From positions 1-64,000 of the forward strand of contig CAIMCD010000026.1 in the NCBI GenBank assembly GCA_903839405.1: a stretch of 64,000 nt of DNA, given 5' to 3'. Under the pieces are notes generated by a model. That model saw only the letters and a program-made list of their open reading frames with translations. It searched no databases and had not been told where the DNA came from. The translations under genes and the position numbers were made by a program. Below, piece by piece: positions 8,226 through 17,364 of this stretch; position 1 is the first letter of the stretch, and each line of letters opens with the position of its first letter. The DNA comes from an uncultured Chlorobiaceae bacterium. Lineage in GTDB: Bacteria; Bacteroidota; Chlorobiia; Chlorobiales; Chlorobiaceae.

Positions 8226-8960
8226 TTAGTAGCGGTCGAGTGTGAATTTTTCGCCGAGGTACATTTTGCGGACCTCAGGATTGGCGGCAATCTCTTCCGG
8301 CGTGCCATGCATGAAGATGCTGCCATCAAAGAGCAGGTAGGCGTGGCTGGTAATGGACAGGGTTTCATGCACGTTATGGTCGGTGATGAGTACACCGATG
8401 TCGCGCTTGATGAGCCCTTCAACAATCTGCTGGATATCCTCAACCGCAATGGGGTCCACTCCGGCAAAGGGTTCATCGAGCAGGATGAATTTCGGGTTGA
8501 GCGCCAGAGCCCTTGCAATTTCCGTGCGCCGTCGTTCACCGCCGGAGAGCGCATAGCCCATGCTTTTGCGGATGGAGGAGATGTTCAGCTCTTCGAGCAT
8601 CATGGCGGTTTTCTCTTTCCGTTCTGCTTTTGAGAGGGAGGTGAATTCAAGCACACTTAAAACATTCTCCTCAACCGTCATGTTCCGGAAGACGGAGGCC
8701 TCCTGCGGCAGATAGCCGATGCCGAGGCGCGCCCGCTTGTACATCGGCAGGCGGGTGATATTGGTTTTATCCAGAAAGACCTCGCCGCCGTCCGGGCGTA
8801 CAAGGCCGACAATCATGTAGAAGGTTGTGGTTTTACCCGCACCGTTTGGCCCGAGCAGCCCGACAATCTCCCCTTGCTTTACCTCAATGGAGGAGCTTTT
8901 GACAACTTCGCGTTTGTTGTAGACCTTTTTTAAGTTGCTGCAGCTCAGTGTTGCTTTCAT
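8226..8960 (-). CDS. lptB: LPS export ABC transporter ATP-binding protein LptB
   Basis: A 244-residue ABC ATPase. Walker [10 protein letters not shown] is at residues 37-45, the Q-loop is [20 protein letters not shown], the signature [15 protein letters not shown] is at about 138-152, and Walker [14 protein letters not shown] is followed by the H-loop [20 protein letters not shown] and the [10 protein letters not shown] segment are LptB-specific. The partner proteins LptF/LptG are not in this window. LptB powers lipopolysaccharide extraction from the inner membrane and fits a Gram-negative envelope. It looks monocistronic here. Confidence 0.92.
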   Translation of the reverse strand: MKATLSCSNLKKVYNKREVVKSSSIEVKQGEIVGLLGPNGAGKTTTFYMIVGLVRPDGGEVFLDKTNITRLPMYKRARLGIGYLPQEASVFRNMTVEENVLSVLEFTSLSKAERKEKTAMMLEELNISSIRKSMGYALSGGERRRTEIARALALNPKFILLDEPFAGVDPIAVEDIQQIVEGLIKRDIGVLITDHNVHETLSITSHAYLLFDGSIFMHGTPEEIAANPEVRKMYLGEKFTLDRY

Positions 8961-9123
8961 GCCGGTGCTGAAAATGGAGTGTGCGGTGATGCTTTTTAGA
9001 AGAACTCACTTATGACGTTCTTGAATGTACAATTTATCCGCTTCAAAGGCAGTCGTAAAAACATCCCTTACCGTTATCACCCTGTCTGTTGCTCTTTTGT
9101 TAGCCGTCAAGCAGGGGAGCAAT

Positions 9124-9156
9124 AAAAAAACGAGACCAGAAGCCTCGTTTTTTTAT
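9124..9156. terminator. Terminator downstream of csmE
   Basis: The arms aaaaaaacgag and ctcgttttttt are perfect around a nine-base loop and give an A-run and T-run on either side, so it can act in both directions. It lies 50 bases after the csmE stop on the minus strand. Confidence 0.8.
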
Positions 9157-9206
9157 TGGGTATGTCGTCGCTGATGATGCAAAAGGGGGTGAACTGCTTT
9201 GGCGGC

Positions 9207-9461
9207 TCAATCCTTGAACCGTTTTTCAATATCCTTGCAGGGTTTGGCATAACCGGTCACTTCAGGTGAAGAACCTCTCAAGCCTGATGAAGCTGAGCCG
9301 CCATACAGAAACGGATAAGCATTGACCAGCAAGCGCTTTGTTGTTTTTCCGATGTTTTCAAGGGAGTCGCCAACCACCCACCAGTGCCCGTCAATAAAAA
9401 CTTCTACGAATTTTCCGTAAGCTTCACCCCAGTTGGTAAAAACTCCTGATGTATTGCTCAT
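9207..9461 (-). CDS. csmE: Chlorosome envelope protein CsmE (CsmA paralogue)
   Basis: An 84-residue protein that matches the CsmA/CsmE pattern: start MSNTSGVFTNWGEA, then the FVEVFIDGHWW helix with a His at about 26, the position of the proposed bacteriochlorophyll a ligand in CsmA (VEGHWE). A central NAY and a C-terminal LRGSSPEVTGYA follow, the tail that is removed on maturation in this family. CsmA itself is more conserved than this sequence, so CsmE is the better call. The protein belongs to the chlorosome baseplate/envelope facing the cytoplasmic membrane, and CsmA there binds BChl a and passes energy to FMO. It is the key taxonomic marker in the window. It stands alone with its own terminator. 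Confidence 0.85.
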   Translation of the reverse strand: MSNTSGVFTNWGEAYGKFVEVFIDGHWWVVGDSLENIGKTTKRLLVNAYPFLYGGSASSGLRGSSPEVTGYAKPCKDIEKRFKD

Positions 9462-9600
9462 GGTTAGCTGGTTTGATGGGTTAATGTCGCTATTAAGAGA
9501 ATTTAAAAAATCCCTTCATCATAAAAAAATATTTTATGTTTCAGGAGCTATGCTCTTTCATGAATAATTGCCTTCAACCTGTAAAAATTGCAACGGTCGT

Positions 9601-10128
9601 ATGGGAAAAGTTTTGCCTTACAAAGGGGTTTGGCCGCAACTGCACGAAACGGTTTTTATGACCGACGGTGCCTTTGTGGTTGGGGATGTGCATATCGGTG
9701 CCTATTCCAGCGTCTGGTTCAATGCCGTGGTTCGTGGTGACGTTTGCCCGATTCGTATCGGAGAGAAGTGCAGCATTCAGGATAATGCAACCCTGCATGT
9801 GACGCACGATACCGGCCCCTTGAACATCGGAAACTGTGTCACCATCGGTCATGGTGCGGTGCTCCATGCCTGCACGGTACAGGATTATGTGCTGATCGGT
9901 ATGGGCGCGGTACTGCTTGATGATTGTGTGATTGAGCCCTGGTCGATTGTTGCTGCCGGTTCACTGGTGCGGCAGGGCTTCAGGGTGCCGGAGGGCATGC
10001 TGGTGGCCGGAGTTCCGGCCAAAGTGATGCGGCCGGTGACCGAGGCGGAGCGCCTTAATATCAAGGAGTCGCCGGAAAACTATGTGCGTTATTCTGCCAG
10101 CTATCGGGATGGGGCAGAGGAGGCTTGA
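9601..10128 (+). CDS. Gamma-carbonic-anhydrase-family hexapeptide protein
   Basis: A left-handed beta-helix protein with regular hexapeptide repeats ([LIV]-G-x-x-x-x) from about residue 20 onward. Putative metal-binding His residues occur in TLHVTHDTG and IGHGAVLHAC, as in the YrdA/PaaY/CamH branch of gamma-carbonic anhydrases. The C-terminal VAGVPAKVMRPVTEAE is also typical. The ORF track begins at a TTG at 9568. I prefer the ATG at 9601 (175 residues, MGKVLPYKGVWPQL), because family members start at this point, although neither start has a clear RBS. Carbonic anhydrase activity is not certain for this subgroup. Confidence 0.8.
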   Translation: MGKVLPYKGVWPQLHETVFMTDGAFVVGDVHIGAYSSVWFNAVVRGDVCPIRIGEKCSIQDNATLHVTHDTGPLNIGNCVTIGHGAVLHACTVQDYVLIGMGAVLLDDCVIEPWSIVAAGSLVRQGFRVPEGMLVAGVPAKVMRPVTEAERLNIKESPENYVRYSASYRDGAEEA

Positions 10129-10301
10129 ACCCGCTTTTAGCACTTCCATGCGCCCTTCAACTTTTTCAGCGGTGTTCTTGCCTGATTTCGCTAAATTAGC
10201 GCGAGAACTTTTTGATTGTGATTCCGGCAGACCTGGCGTTTTTTTCAGCCCCGCCTGTCTTTTTTCTTAACGCATCTTTTTCAATCTCCATGGCTTTTAT
10301 A

Positions 10302-11492
10302 ATGCAAAACGATGTTGTTGTTGTCGGAGGCGGTATCAGCGGCCTCAGCCTTGCTTTTTATTGCGCGCAGGCCGGCATGAAAACCACACTGCTTGAAAAA
10401 AATGAAACGACCGGCGGCTCGTTTGCTTCTCCGCACTACACGGCACAGGGTAAAAAGTTCTGGCTTGAGCTTGGGGCGCATACCTGTTACAGCTCATACC
10501 AGAATCTGCTCGATATTGTCGAGACCTGCCGCCTGAAGGATGCCATTACTCCCCGTGCAAAGGTGCCATTTACCCTCTTCATGGATGGCAAGATCAAATC
10601 AATTGTCTCCCAGCTCCATATTATGGAGCTGCTGCTTTCCGCCCCGAACATCTTCACGCTGAAGAAAACCGGCCAGAGCGTGAAGTCCTACTATTCAAAA
10701 ATTGTGGGGGAGAAGAACTACAATGAGGTGATCTCTCACTTTTTCAATGCGGTACCTTCGCAGCCGACCGACGATTTTCCGGCCGACATGATGTTCAAAA
10801 GCCGGGAAAAACGCAAGGATGTGCTGAAAAACTATACCTTTGCTGAAGGGTTGCAGAGCGTTGCCCAGGGCATTTCTGCAAGCAAGGGCTTGAACATCTT
10901 TTCCAGCCGTGAGGTGCAGACGATCAACTTTACGGATGGCATGTATGTGGTTAAAAGCAACGATGGTGGAGAGTATCTGGCCAAAACCCTGGTGATGGCA
11001 ACTCCCTCTTCGGTGGCTTCCAAACTGTTACGCGACATCCACCCCGACATCGCCACGCATCTCGGCCAGCTCCGGGCGGCCGATGTCGATTCGGTTGGCG
11101 TTATTGTCCGCAAGGAGAATATCTCGATGAAGCCGGTTGCGGCCCTTATTTCTCCAAACGATATTTTTTATTCGGTTGTCTCGCGCGATACGGTGCCTGA
11201 CGAGAACTTCCGTGGCTTTACCTTCCATTTCCGTCCCGGTCTGGATGACAAAACCAAGCGGGCGCGGATTACCGAGGTGCTCGGGGTGAGCTTTGCAAAG
11301 ATAGAGCATACGGTTTCCAAGCTTAACACCGTGCCAACCTTGCGGGTTGGTCACCACCAGTGGCTGGAAAAAACCGATAATATGCTTAAAGGCAAAAAGA
11401 ACCTGCTCTTGACCGGCAACTATTTCGGCGGCATGGCTATTGAGGATTGTGTGGTGCGCTCCAAAAGTGAATTTGAGCGACTGAAAGGGTAG
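10302..11492 (+). CDS. FAD-dependent oxidoreductase, protoporphyrinogen oxidase/amine oxidase-like
   Basis: An FAD protein starting with a dinucleotide-binding motif, DVVVVGGGISGLSLAFYCAQAG, followed by an acidic residue ending the second strand (TTLLEKNETTGG) and the C-terminal FAD contact (LLLTGNYFGGMAIEDCV). The layout fits the protoporphyrinogen oxidase (HemY)/phytoene desaturase superfamily, and the FGGMAIEDCV end is typical of PPOX-like proteins. A role in tetrapyrrole or carotenoid synthesis would suit a phototroph but is inference. The track start at 10212 adds a hydrophobic stretch. ATG at 10302 (or 10290) places the Rossmann motif right at the N-terminus, as usual. Confidence 0.7.
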   Translation: MQNDVVVVGGGISGLSLAFYCAQAGMKTTLLEKNETTGGSFASPHYTAQGKKFWLELGAHTCYSSYQNLLDIVETCRLKDAITPRAKVPFTLFMDGKIKSIVSQLHIMELLLSAPNIFTLKKTGQSVKSYYSKIVGEKNYNEVISHFFNAVPSQPTDDFPADMMFKSREKRKDVLKNYTFAEGLQSVAQGISASKGLNIFSSREVQTINFTDGMYVVKSNDGGEYLAKTLVMATPSSVASKLLRDIHPDIATHLGQLRAADVDSVGVIVRKENISMKPVAALISPNDIFYSVVSRDTVPDENFRGFTFHFRPGLDDKTKRARITEVLGVSFAKIEHTVSKLNTVPTLRVGHHQWLEKTDNMLKGKKNLLLTGNYFGGMAIEDCVVRSKSEFERLKG

Positions 11493-11553
11493 GCTCTTGC
11501 TTCAGCTTCCCCCGGGCGATACTCTGGGGGCTCAGCTTTTTACTGGAACAGGT

Positions 11554-12645
11554 ATGGAGACAATCATGAAATTCTGGACTTCATTTCAGGAGGGTTACCT
11601 GTTACCGGTAACGGTTTTGTTATTTGCCCTTCTTCTTTTTCTCGTAGCCAACTCCCTTTTCAAGAGGGTCATCCAGGGGATTCGCTCCTCCATCCGCGAA
11701 ATCGGCCTTCCCTTTGATCTTTTGCTCTGGCCTTTCCGCCTGCTGGTTTCCCTAATTGCTCTGGTTGTTCTGATTCACTCTCTCCCTCTTTCCGAATCTA
11801 TCCGTGAGTTGTGCCGGCACGGGCTGCTCATCCTCTCCATGATCGGGATCGCCTGGTTTATGATGCGGCTTTTTATTGTTTTTGAGCAGTTTATCCAGCA
11901 GCACTATTCGGAGAAGGTGAGGGAGAACGAGGCGGCGGCCCGAAAGATTGCCACGCATGCGAGCCTGACGCGCAAGATTCTCAATGTGCTCTTGGTGCTG
12001 GTGACGATATCGGGCGTGTTGATGACCTTTGACACGGTGCGTCAGGTCGGACTGAGCATTCTTGCCTCAGCCGGTATTGCCGGTGTCATTCTTGGTTTTG
12101 CCGCCCAGAAAAGCTTAGCGACCCTCATCGCGGGAATCCAGATTGCCATCACCCAGCCGATCAGTATCGGTGACGAGGTGGTGGTTGAAAAGGAGAAGGG
12201 GCGCATTGAGGAGATTACCCTCACCTATGTGGTGGTGCAGCTCTGGGATCAGCGCCGTTTGATTGTGCCCATTACCTGGTTTATTGACCGACCTTTTCAG
12301 AACTGGAGCCGCACCTCCGCCGAGCAGCTCGGCACGGTGTTTCTCTATACCGATTACCTGATTCCGCTCGACCAGCTCCGTCGGGAGCTGGAGCGGATTG
12401 TAACCGCCACTCCTCTCTGGGATCGTCGTGTGGTGAAAATGCATGTCACCAATACCTCGGCCACGGCGGTTGAGATACGCTCGCTCGTCAGTGCGGCGAA
12501 CTCGGCCGATCTCTGGGAGTTGCGCTGCCTCGTGCGTGAACAGTTGCTTGATTTTATCCGGAGCAACTATCCTGCTGGTTTGCCAAAAGGTGGCGAGAGC
12601 GCAACGCCGCTTGAGGCTTCCGGGACGGCAGGTGAGGAGTCATAA
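11554..12645 (+). CDS. MscS-family mechanosensitive channel
   Basis: A membrane protein of about 363 residues. Three or more N-terminal hydrophobic segments precede the pore helix region VGLSILASAGIAGVILGFAAQKSLATLIAGIQIAITQPISIGDEV, in which the Ala/Gly-rich TM3 and the following beta-domain motif (GDEVVVE...GRIEEITLTYVVVQLWD) are diagnostic for MscS. Small-conductance channels of this type release solutes on hypo-osmotic shock through the inner membrane. The track starts at a TTG at 11497. The ATG at 11554 is the more likely start and avoids a proline-rich leader. The gene is close behind the PPOX-like gene, so they may share a transcript. Confidence 0.88.
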   Translation: METIMKFWTSFQEGYLLPVTVLLFALLLFLVANSLFKRVIQGIRSSIREIGLPFDLLLWPFRLLVSLIALVVLIHSLPLSESIRELCRHGLLILSMIGIAWFMMRLFIVFEQFIQQHYSEKVRENEAAARKIATHASLTRKILNVLLVLVTISGVLMTFDTVRQVGLSILASAGIAGVILGFAAQKSLATLIAGIQIAITQPISIGDEVVVEKEKGRIEEITLTYVVVQLWDQRRLIVPITWFIDRPFQNWSRTSAEQLGTVFLYTDYLIPLDQLRRELERIVTATPLWDRRVVKMHVTNTSATAVEIRSLVSAANSADLWELRCLVREQLLDFIRSNYPAGLPKGGESATPLEASGTAGEES

Positions 12646-12734
12646 AAAAAATGGGATTGTATTGGTTTTCCATTAAATTCGCAGGTCGGCATTGAAGTAG
12701 TTGTTTTTGATTCAGTATTAAAAAGGAGGCATGC

Positions 12735-13163
12735 ATGGCTCAGGCAAAAGTAGGCGATATTGTAAAAGTTCATTATACCGGTACGCTCGAAGATGGCACG
12801 ATGTTTGACACATCGGCAAATCGCGAGCCGCTGGAGTTTAAAATCGGTGGTGGTCAGGTCATTCCCGGATTCGATACGGCCGTGCTTGATATGTCGCCCG
12901 GCGAGATCAGGGTTTCGGTTATTTCGGTTGATGAGGCTTACGGCCCTCACTCGGAAGAGCTGGTAACGGATGTGGATCGTGAGCGCTTTCCGGCCGACAT
13001 GGAGCTGGAGATCGGTCAGCAGTTGCAGGTCGGCCTTCCCGACGATCAGCAGGCCATTGTGATGATTGTCGATATTACCGACAAGGTGGTGACGCTTGAT
13101 GCCAACCATCCGCTTGCCGGCCAGGAACTTACCTTTGAAATCGAGCTTGTCGAGATTCTTTGA
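12735..13163 (+). CDS. SlyD-like FKBP-type peptidyl-prolyl cis-trans isomerase
   Basis: A 142-residue cytoplasmic isomerase/chaperone. The FKBP half starts [23 protein letters not shown] and continues with [20 protein letters not shown]. The insert-in-flap domain [20 protein letters not shown] follows, then the closing strand [24 protein letters not shown], the SlyD/FkpB order. No His-rich tail is present, unlike E. coli SlyD. An excellent Shine-Dalgarno (AAAAGGAGG) precedes ATG 12735. The short out-of-frame ATG at 12731 should not compete. A terminator follows. Confidence 0.92.
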   Translation: MAQAKVGDIVKVHYTGTLEDGTMFDTSANREPLEFKIGGGQVIPGFDTAVLDMSPGEIRVSVISVDEAYGPHSEELVTDVDRERFPADMELEIGQQLQVGLPDDQQAIVMIVDITDKVVTLDANHPLAGQELTFEIELVEIL

Positions 13164-13195
13164 GTCGCGCTCTTTTCGATAGAGTAGTGCCAAAT

Positions 13196-13237
13196 GAGGC
13201 GGGAAGGCTCCCTTGCTTTCCCGCCCTCTCTTTTTTT
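13196..13237 (+). terminator. Terminator after the SlyD-like gene
   Basis: The arms ggcgggaa and ttcccgcc are perfect around a 12-base loop, followed by ctctcttttttt. It separates the isomerase gene from the convergent hydrogenase operon, whose last stop codon overlaps the T-run. Confidence 0.75.
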
Positions 13238-14510
13238 AGTGCACCGAGCATGAGATGCAGGGGTCGTAGGAGCGCACCACCATTTCGCAAAGCCTCTCTA
13301 TCTCCCGGTCGGTTTTCCCTTTTTTCAGCGCATCTTCGGCCATGGCCCGGAGGTCAAGCTCGATGTTGGCATTGTTCTGCGTTGTGGGGATGATGCAGTC
13401 CGCCTTCACGATTTTTCCCGCACGGTTTGTTTCCATATGGTGATAGAGCACTCCTCGCGGCGCTTCAACCGCCCCGGTTGCGGCCCCGGCTTTCGGACTC
13501 CAGGAAGTTTTTATCTCCCGAAGCTCCATATCGAGCAGCCTCTCAATCAGCGCTTCAGCCGTATAGAGTATCTCCACGCACTCAACCAGCCGGGCAACGG
13601 TGTTCATGAAGGGATTGTGCGACAGCGGCCGGAGGCTGAAACTTGCGGCCATCTCTTGTGCTTTCGGGTGAAGCAGTTGGTAGTTGTTGTTCAGTCGTGC
13701 CAGCGGCCCTGCCGCCGAAGAGGTGCGGCTGAGTCGGGTGAATTTGGAGGTGGAGTTTTCCCGGCAGTATTCGTTGGTCATCAAAAGGTAGTCGTTCTCC
13801 TCTTTGATAACGCCATCACTTGAAATAATTTTTCCGCCGATTGAGGGATAGGTGGAGCCGTTCGAGAGCGAGATAAACTCGGTTGCGCGACTGAAATCCG
13901 GGATTGAGAGGGTACGGAAAAAAGAGCTGGCGGTTTCAAGTGCGGCTTTTCGTTCATGGATCATGGTGTAGAGCTCGGCCAGTCGCGCCTTGTCGGGCGC
14001 TTTGCTGATGCCACCAACAACAAGGGTTACCGGATGGGTGGAACGTCCGGCGGTGGCCGAGCTGATCTCGTTGCCCAGCTCCTTGAGCAGCAATCCCGCC
14101 CGAACCAGATCGGGGTGGGAGTCGATCAGGGGGAGCACACTGGTGGTGCCAAGAAAATCCGGGGCGGCCAGAAAAAAGAGGTGGAGGGCGTGGCTCTGGA
14201 GGGTTTCGCCCTGCATGGCCAGCAGCCGGGTTGTTTCGGCCGCGACCGGCGGATGGATCTCCATGGCCCGCTCAACCGCCCTGATGCTGGCAAGGGCGTG
14301 GCTGATGGAGCAGATGCCGCAGATTCTCGAGGTCAGAAAGGGGGCCATTTCAGCGCTCATCCCCTTGAGCATCACCTCAAAAAATCTTGGTGTCTCCACA
14401 ACGGCCCAATTGGCCTCCACAAGCTGACCATCCCGGACGGAAATATGGATGTTGGCATGACCCTCCACGCGGGTCAGGTGGTGGATATCGATCCGGCACT
14501 CACGTTTCAT
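13236..14510 (-). CDS. hydA: [NiFe] hydrogenase large (alpha) subunit, group 3b type
   Basis: The catalytic subunit holding the Ni-Fe(CN)2CO centre. The L1 motif [11 protein letters not shown] carries Cys 64 and 67, and the L2 motif DPCISCSVH at the very C-terminus carries the other two Cys. The protein ends at the His of L2, with no C-terminal extension for a maturation protease to remove. The track ORF extends to 14756, but homology begins at [18 protein letters not shown] (ATG 14510, 424 residues). The extension is an out-of-frame reading of hydD. The start overlaps the hydD stop by 11 bases. As the last gene of hydBGDA it forms the hydrogenase half of a cytoplasmic NAD(P)-linked enzyme. 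Confidence 0.9.
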   Translation of the reverse strand: MKRECRIDIHHLTRVEGHANIHISVRDGQLVEANWAVVETPRFFEVMLKGMSAEMAPFLTSRICGICSISHALASIRAVERAMEIHPPVAAETTRLLAMQGETLQSHALHLFFLAAPDFLGTTSVLPLIDSHPDLVRAGLLLKELGNEISSATAGRSTHPVTLVVGGISKAPDKARLAELYTMIHERKAALETASSFFRTLSIPDFSRATEFISLSNGSTYPSIGGKIISSDGVIKEENDYLLMTNEYCRENSTSKFTRLSRTSSAAGPLARLNNNYQLLHPKAQEMAASFSLRPLSHNPFMNTVARLVECVEILYTAEALIERLLDMELREIKTSWSPKAGAATGAVEAPRGVLYHHMETNRAGKIVKADCIIPTTQNNANIELDLRAMAEDALKKGKTDREIERLCEMVVRSYDPCISCSVH

Positions 14511-15264
14511 GGCCGAGGAACGCTTCAAACGCATTATAGAAACCAAGTTTTTCCCGGCACTCTTCGGGGCTGAATTTTCTGTGTCTGACCAGCTCAAGAA
14601 AGGCCGCCATGTTGATCTCCTCGGTTGCGCCCCGGCATCCGAGGCAGGGCGTTTTTCCAGTTGTACATACCGCGTTGCATCCGCCCCGGGTGATCGGGCC
14701 GAGGCAGAGTTCACCCAGCTCAAAGAGGCAGGTGTTGAGCTGCTGCTTGCATTCAACGCATACCGGGTAGCTTGGGAGCGCTATTTGTGAGCCGGTGACA
14801 AGGCGCACCATGATGCGCTCCACCTCCTCCTTTGTGACCGGGCATCCGGGGATGGAGAGGTCAACCGTGACAATATCGCTCACTTTTCTGACCGGCAGGG
14901 TTTCGACGGCCATGCCGCTATAGACCTCGTTGCTGCACACCTCTGGCGGGAAGCGGTTTTTCAGGGAGTTGATTCCGCCGAAGCAGGCGCAGGTGCCGAA
15001 GGCGATCACTACTTTTGCCTGTTTGCGGATGGCTCGCAGCCGTTCAACTTCGTCAGAACGGCTGATGCTCCCCTCAATAAGCGCAATGTCGTAATCCTGA
15101 TGGTGTTCGTCGGAGATTTCGCGGAAGGTTCTAATGTCGAGCAGCTCCAGAAAGTCCGGAAGGGAGGACTCCCGGTTGGTCAGTTGCAACTGGCACCCTT
15201 CGCAGCAGGTAAAATCGAACGAAGCGATTTTTAGCTTCTCGAAGGTGTAGAGCGTCTGTTTCAT
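14500..15264 (-). CDS. hydD: [NiFe] hydrogenase small (delta) subunit
   Basis: A 254-residue FeS subunit that passes electrons between the Ni-Fe site and the diaphorase part. The N-terminal [13 protein letters not shown] motif and the later [16 protein letters not shown] and CLGCRG motifs provide the proximal cluster and additional cubane ligands. A Cys-rich block ([22 protein letters not shown]) is typical of group 3 small subunits. There is no twin-arginine leader, so the enzyme stays in the cytoplasm. The gene starts three bases after the hydG stop and overlaps hydA by 11 bases. Confidence 0.9.
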   Translation of the reverse strand: MKQTLYTFEKLKIASFDFTCCEGCQLQLTNRESSLPDFLELLDIRTFREISDEHHQDYDIALIEGSISRSDEVERLRAIRKQAKVVIAFGTCACFGGINSLKNRFPPEVCSNEVYSGMAVETLPVRKVSDIVTVDLSIPGCPVTKEEVERIMVRLVTGSQIALPSYPVCVECKQQLNTCLFELGELCLGPITRGGCNAVCTTGKTPCLGCRGATEEINMAAFLELVRHRKFSPEECREKLGFYNAFEAFLGHET

Positions 15265-15267
15265 CGG

Positions 15268-16185
15268 CTAAATGGCCTCCTTGAGATTCATGATCGACCA
15301 GTAATCGAAGACCGGGCCGTCAACACAGGTAAAGGTTGATCCCACCATGCAGCGGCAGCACTTGCCCATGCCGCAGTGCATCCGCCGTTCCAGCGAAACA
15401 AACATGCGGTTCATGGGAATGCCGAGTCGGTCGAGCGAGCTGCAGACAACCTTGAACATCGGCGGCGGCCCGCAGACAATCGCCCAGGTGTGCTCTCGGT
15501 CAATCGTCATATCCTTGAAGAGATCAGTGATCATGCCGGTTTTTCCCTTCCATCCGGCACCGCCTCGCTCCACAATGGTGTGCACCTGGATGTTATGGTT
15601 CTTCTCCCATTCAGAGAGCTGCGGGGTGAAGAGCAGTTGTGCAGGCTCTTTGGTGCCGTAGAGCAGGGTTACATCCAGGTAGTGCTGGCGGTGTTCATTG
15701 ATCCAGAAGAGCGGTGCGCGCAGCGGAGCAATGCCAAGCCCTCCGGCAATCAGGAGCACATGGTTGTGGGTCATCTCATGCATCGGAAAAGCCGAGCCGA
15801 AGGGGCCTTTTATGGCCACCCGGGCTCCTTCGCTGCACCGGAAGAGGGCCGTGGTGACATGGCCGGCCTTGCGGACACAGAGTTCCAGAAACTCATGGTT
15901 GCTGCTTGAGCTTGAAATTGAGAGCGGCACATCACCGTAACCGGGCAGTTCAAGCATGAGAAACTGGCCGGGCCGGAAGCTGAAGCGTGCACGCTCCAGA
16001 GGGTCAAGGATGCGGAGCGTAAAGAGCCGTTCCTGCTGGGTGAGCGGCTGGATGGATGTGATGATGCTCGCGTAGCCCCGCTCGGTTTGCATCACCTCGG
16101 TGCGGCGGTTGAAATCCGGCACCGAGCTGTTGAACTCCTCGCCCTTTACCGGCTGGTGGGGGATGACGAATCGCCTGTCGTGCAT
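15268..16185 (-). CDS. hydG: Hydrogenase FAD/NAD(P)-binding (gamma) subunit
   Basis: A ferredoxin-NADP reductase-like diaphorase subunit of about 305 residues. [26 protein letters not shown] is the FAD-binding region, [18 protein letters not shown] the nucleotide-binding loop, and [14 protein letters not shown] the NAD(P) site. The C-terminal Cys set [23 protein letters not shown] binds a [2Fe-2S] cluster, as in dihydroorotate dehydrogenase subunit PyrK and sulfhydrogenase gamma. The track ORF runs to 16527 in an unrelated frame of hydB. ATG 16185 has an AGAAGGAG-type RBS and overlaps the hydB end by 40 bases. A shorter start at 16092 ([10 protein letters not shown]) is possible. Confidence 0.85.
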   Translation of the reverse strand: MHDRRFVIPHQPVKGEEFNSSVPDFNRRTEVMQTERGYASIITSIQPLTQQERLFTLRILDPLERARFSFRPGQFLMLELPGYGDVPLSISSSSSNHEFLELCVRKAGHVTTALFRCSEGARVAIKGPFGSAFPMHEMTHNHVLLIAGGLGIAPLRAPLFWINEHRQHYLDVTLLYGTKEPAQLLFTPQLSEWEKNHNIQVHTIVERGGAGWKGKTGMITDLFKDMTIDREHTWAIVCGPPPMFKVVCSSLDRLGIPMNRMFVSLERRMHCGMGKCCRCMVGSTFTCVDGPVFDYWSIMNLKEAI

Positions 16186-17225
16186 GACTCCTTCTCCATT
16201 CTGAGGTCGTTGATCACATCTTTCGGGTTGATTCCAGCCAGGCACGTTCGTCCGCACCGGTTGCACCCTACGCAGATCTGCTGGTTGGCATTTTCGGCAA
16301 ATCCCCGGTGCTGATGGTAGTAGCGGTACTTGAGGCGGTCGCCGTTTTTCGGGCGGAAGTTGTGGCCCCCCGCCACCTGGGCAAAATCCACCAGATTGCA
16401 GGAGTAGAGGGTTTTCTGGCGTGAAGAGCCCTGCTGGTTGCAGGCAAACGACTCCGTGACCGAGTAACAGTAGCAGGTGGGGCAGACCATGGCGCAACTG
16501 CCGCAGTTGAGGCATTTTGCCCCCCATTTTTCCCAGACCGGGGAGTCGAACTCAATGTCCAGAATATCGGGCAGGCCGGAGACCTCAATTTCCGTTTGAA
16601 AACTCTTTTTGATAAGGTTACGGCGTTCCATCAGCAGGCGGTTCTCGCGGGTGCCGGGTTCACGGCTCTCGAACTCCTTGAGGAAGCTGAAGGCTTTTGA
16701 GGAGTTGATGGAGAGGTAGTACTCCTCGCCGATATCCGAACAGAAGAGGTTGAAGCCGGTCGGCACGGTGTGATGGTTCATCGACTTGCAGAAGCAGTCC
16801 ACGAGCGGCAGATGGTCGATGCCGATCACAAAGGTGTTCTTGCGTCTGGCGAGGTAGTAGGGCGAGGGGAAGTTGCCGTTGAGCAGCACATCGTCAAGAA
16901 TGTTCAGGGCGGCAATATCGCACGCCCTAAGTCCTATCAGTACAATCGGATCGGCCTCGCACGCAACAAGCTGCTCCCACTCCTCCCCGTGAAACATAAA
17001 ACGCGAAAGCTCTTCGCGGAAGGGCAGGAAAAAATGTTTGGCGGATGATGCTGTTACACTGTACTCCAGCGCGATTTCTGCGGCTGAAGTGACCGGGCGG
17101 AACTGGTAGATGGCTTCCCCTTGGATGTTGCTCTCAACACGACACGGGCCGAAGGCGGTGTTGTTACCTACAAGGGCATCAAGAAAGCGATTGAACTCGG
17201 TTTTGGAAATGACTTTGTAGATCAC
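16146..17225 (-). CDS. hydB: Hydrogenase FeS (beta) subunit, sulfhydrogenase type
   Basis: A 359-residue electron-transfer subunit with two C-terminal [4Fe-4S] motifs: [19 protein letters not shown] near residue 228 and [15 protein letters not shown] near 320. The N-terminal two thirds match the beta subunit of group 3b sulfhydrogenases and the related anaerobic sulfite reductase subunit A. The start is GTG at 17225, with TAGGAGA just upstream. It is the first gene of the operon. The 139-base spacer before it, up to the U32 gene, should hold the promoter, but no clear -10/-35 could be picked out. Confidence 0.88.
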   Translation of the reverse strand: MIYKVISKTEFNRFLDALVGNNTAFGPCRVESNIQGEAIYQFRPVTSAAEIALEYSVTASSAKHFFLPFREELSRFMFHGEEWEQLVACEADPIVLIGLRACDIAALNILDDVLLNGNFPSPYYLARRKNTFVIGIDHLPLVDCFCKSMNHHTVPTGFNLFCSDIGEEYYLSINSSKAFSFLKEFESREPGTRENRLLMERRNLIKKSFQTEIEVSGLPDILDIEFDSPVWEKWGAKCLNCGSCAMVCPTCYCYSVTESFACNQQGSSRQKTLYSCNLVDFAQVAGGHNFRPKNGDRLKYRYYHQHRGFAENANQQICVGCNRCGRTCLAGINPKDVINDLRMEKESCTTGDSSSPTSR

Positions 17226-17364
17226 TCTCCTAGCCTCCTTTTCTTCCTGTTATGAAAGAGAGCGTTCAATGAAACAGCAAGCCGTTACTTTTTATACTTG
17301 AAAGGTACACAATAGAATGCTCCGGGAAAAAGAGAGATTTTAGCAGTAAGGGCAGGAGTGCGCT

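Noticed and set aside
8162-8554. 130-codon minus-strand ORF overlapping lptB
   Set aside because: Out-of-frame with lptB, Ser/Pro-rich and low complexity; lptB motifs take precedence.
14510-14756. N-terminal extension of the hydA track ORF
   Set aside because: Reads hydD in the wrong frame. The hydrogenase homology starts at ATG 14510.
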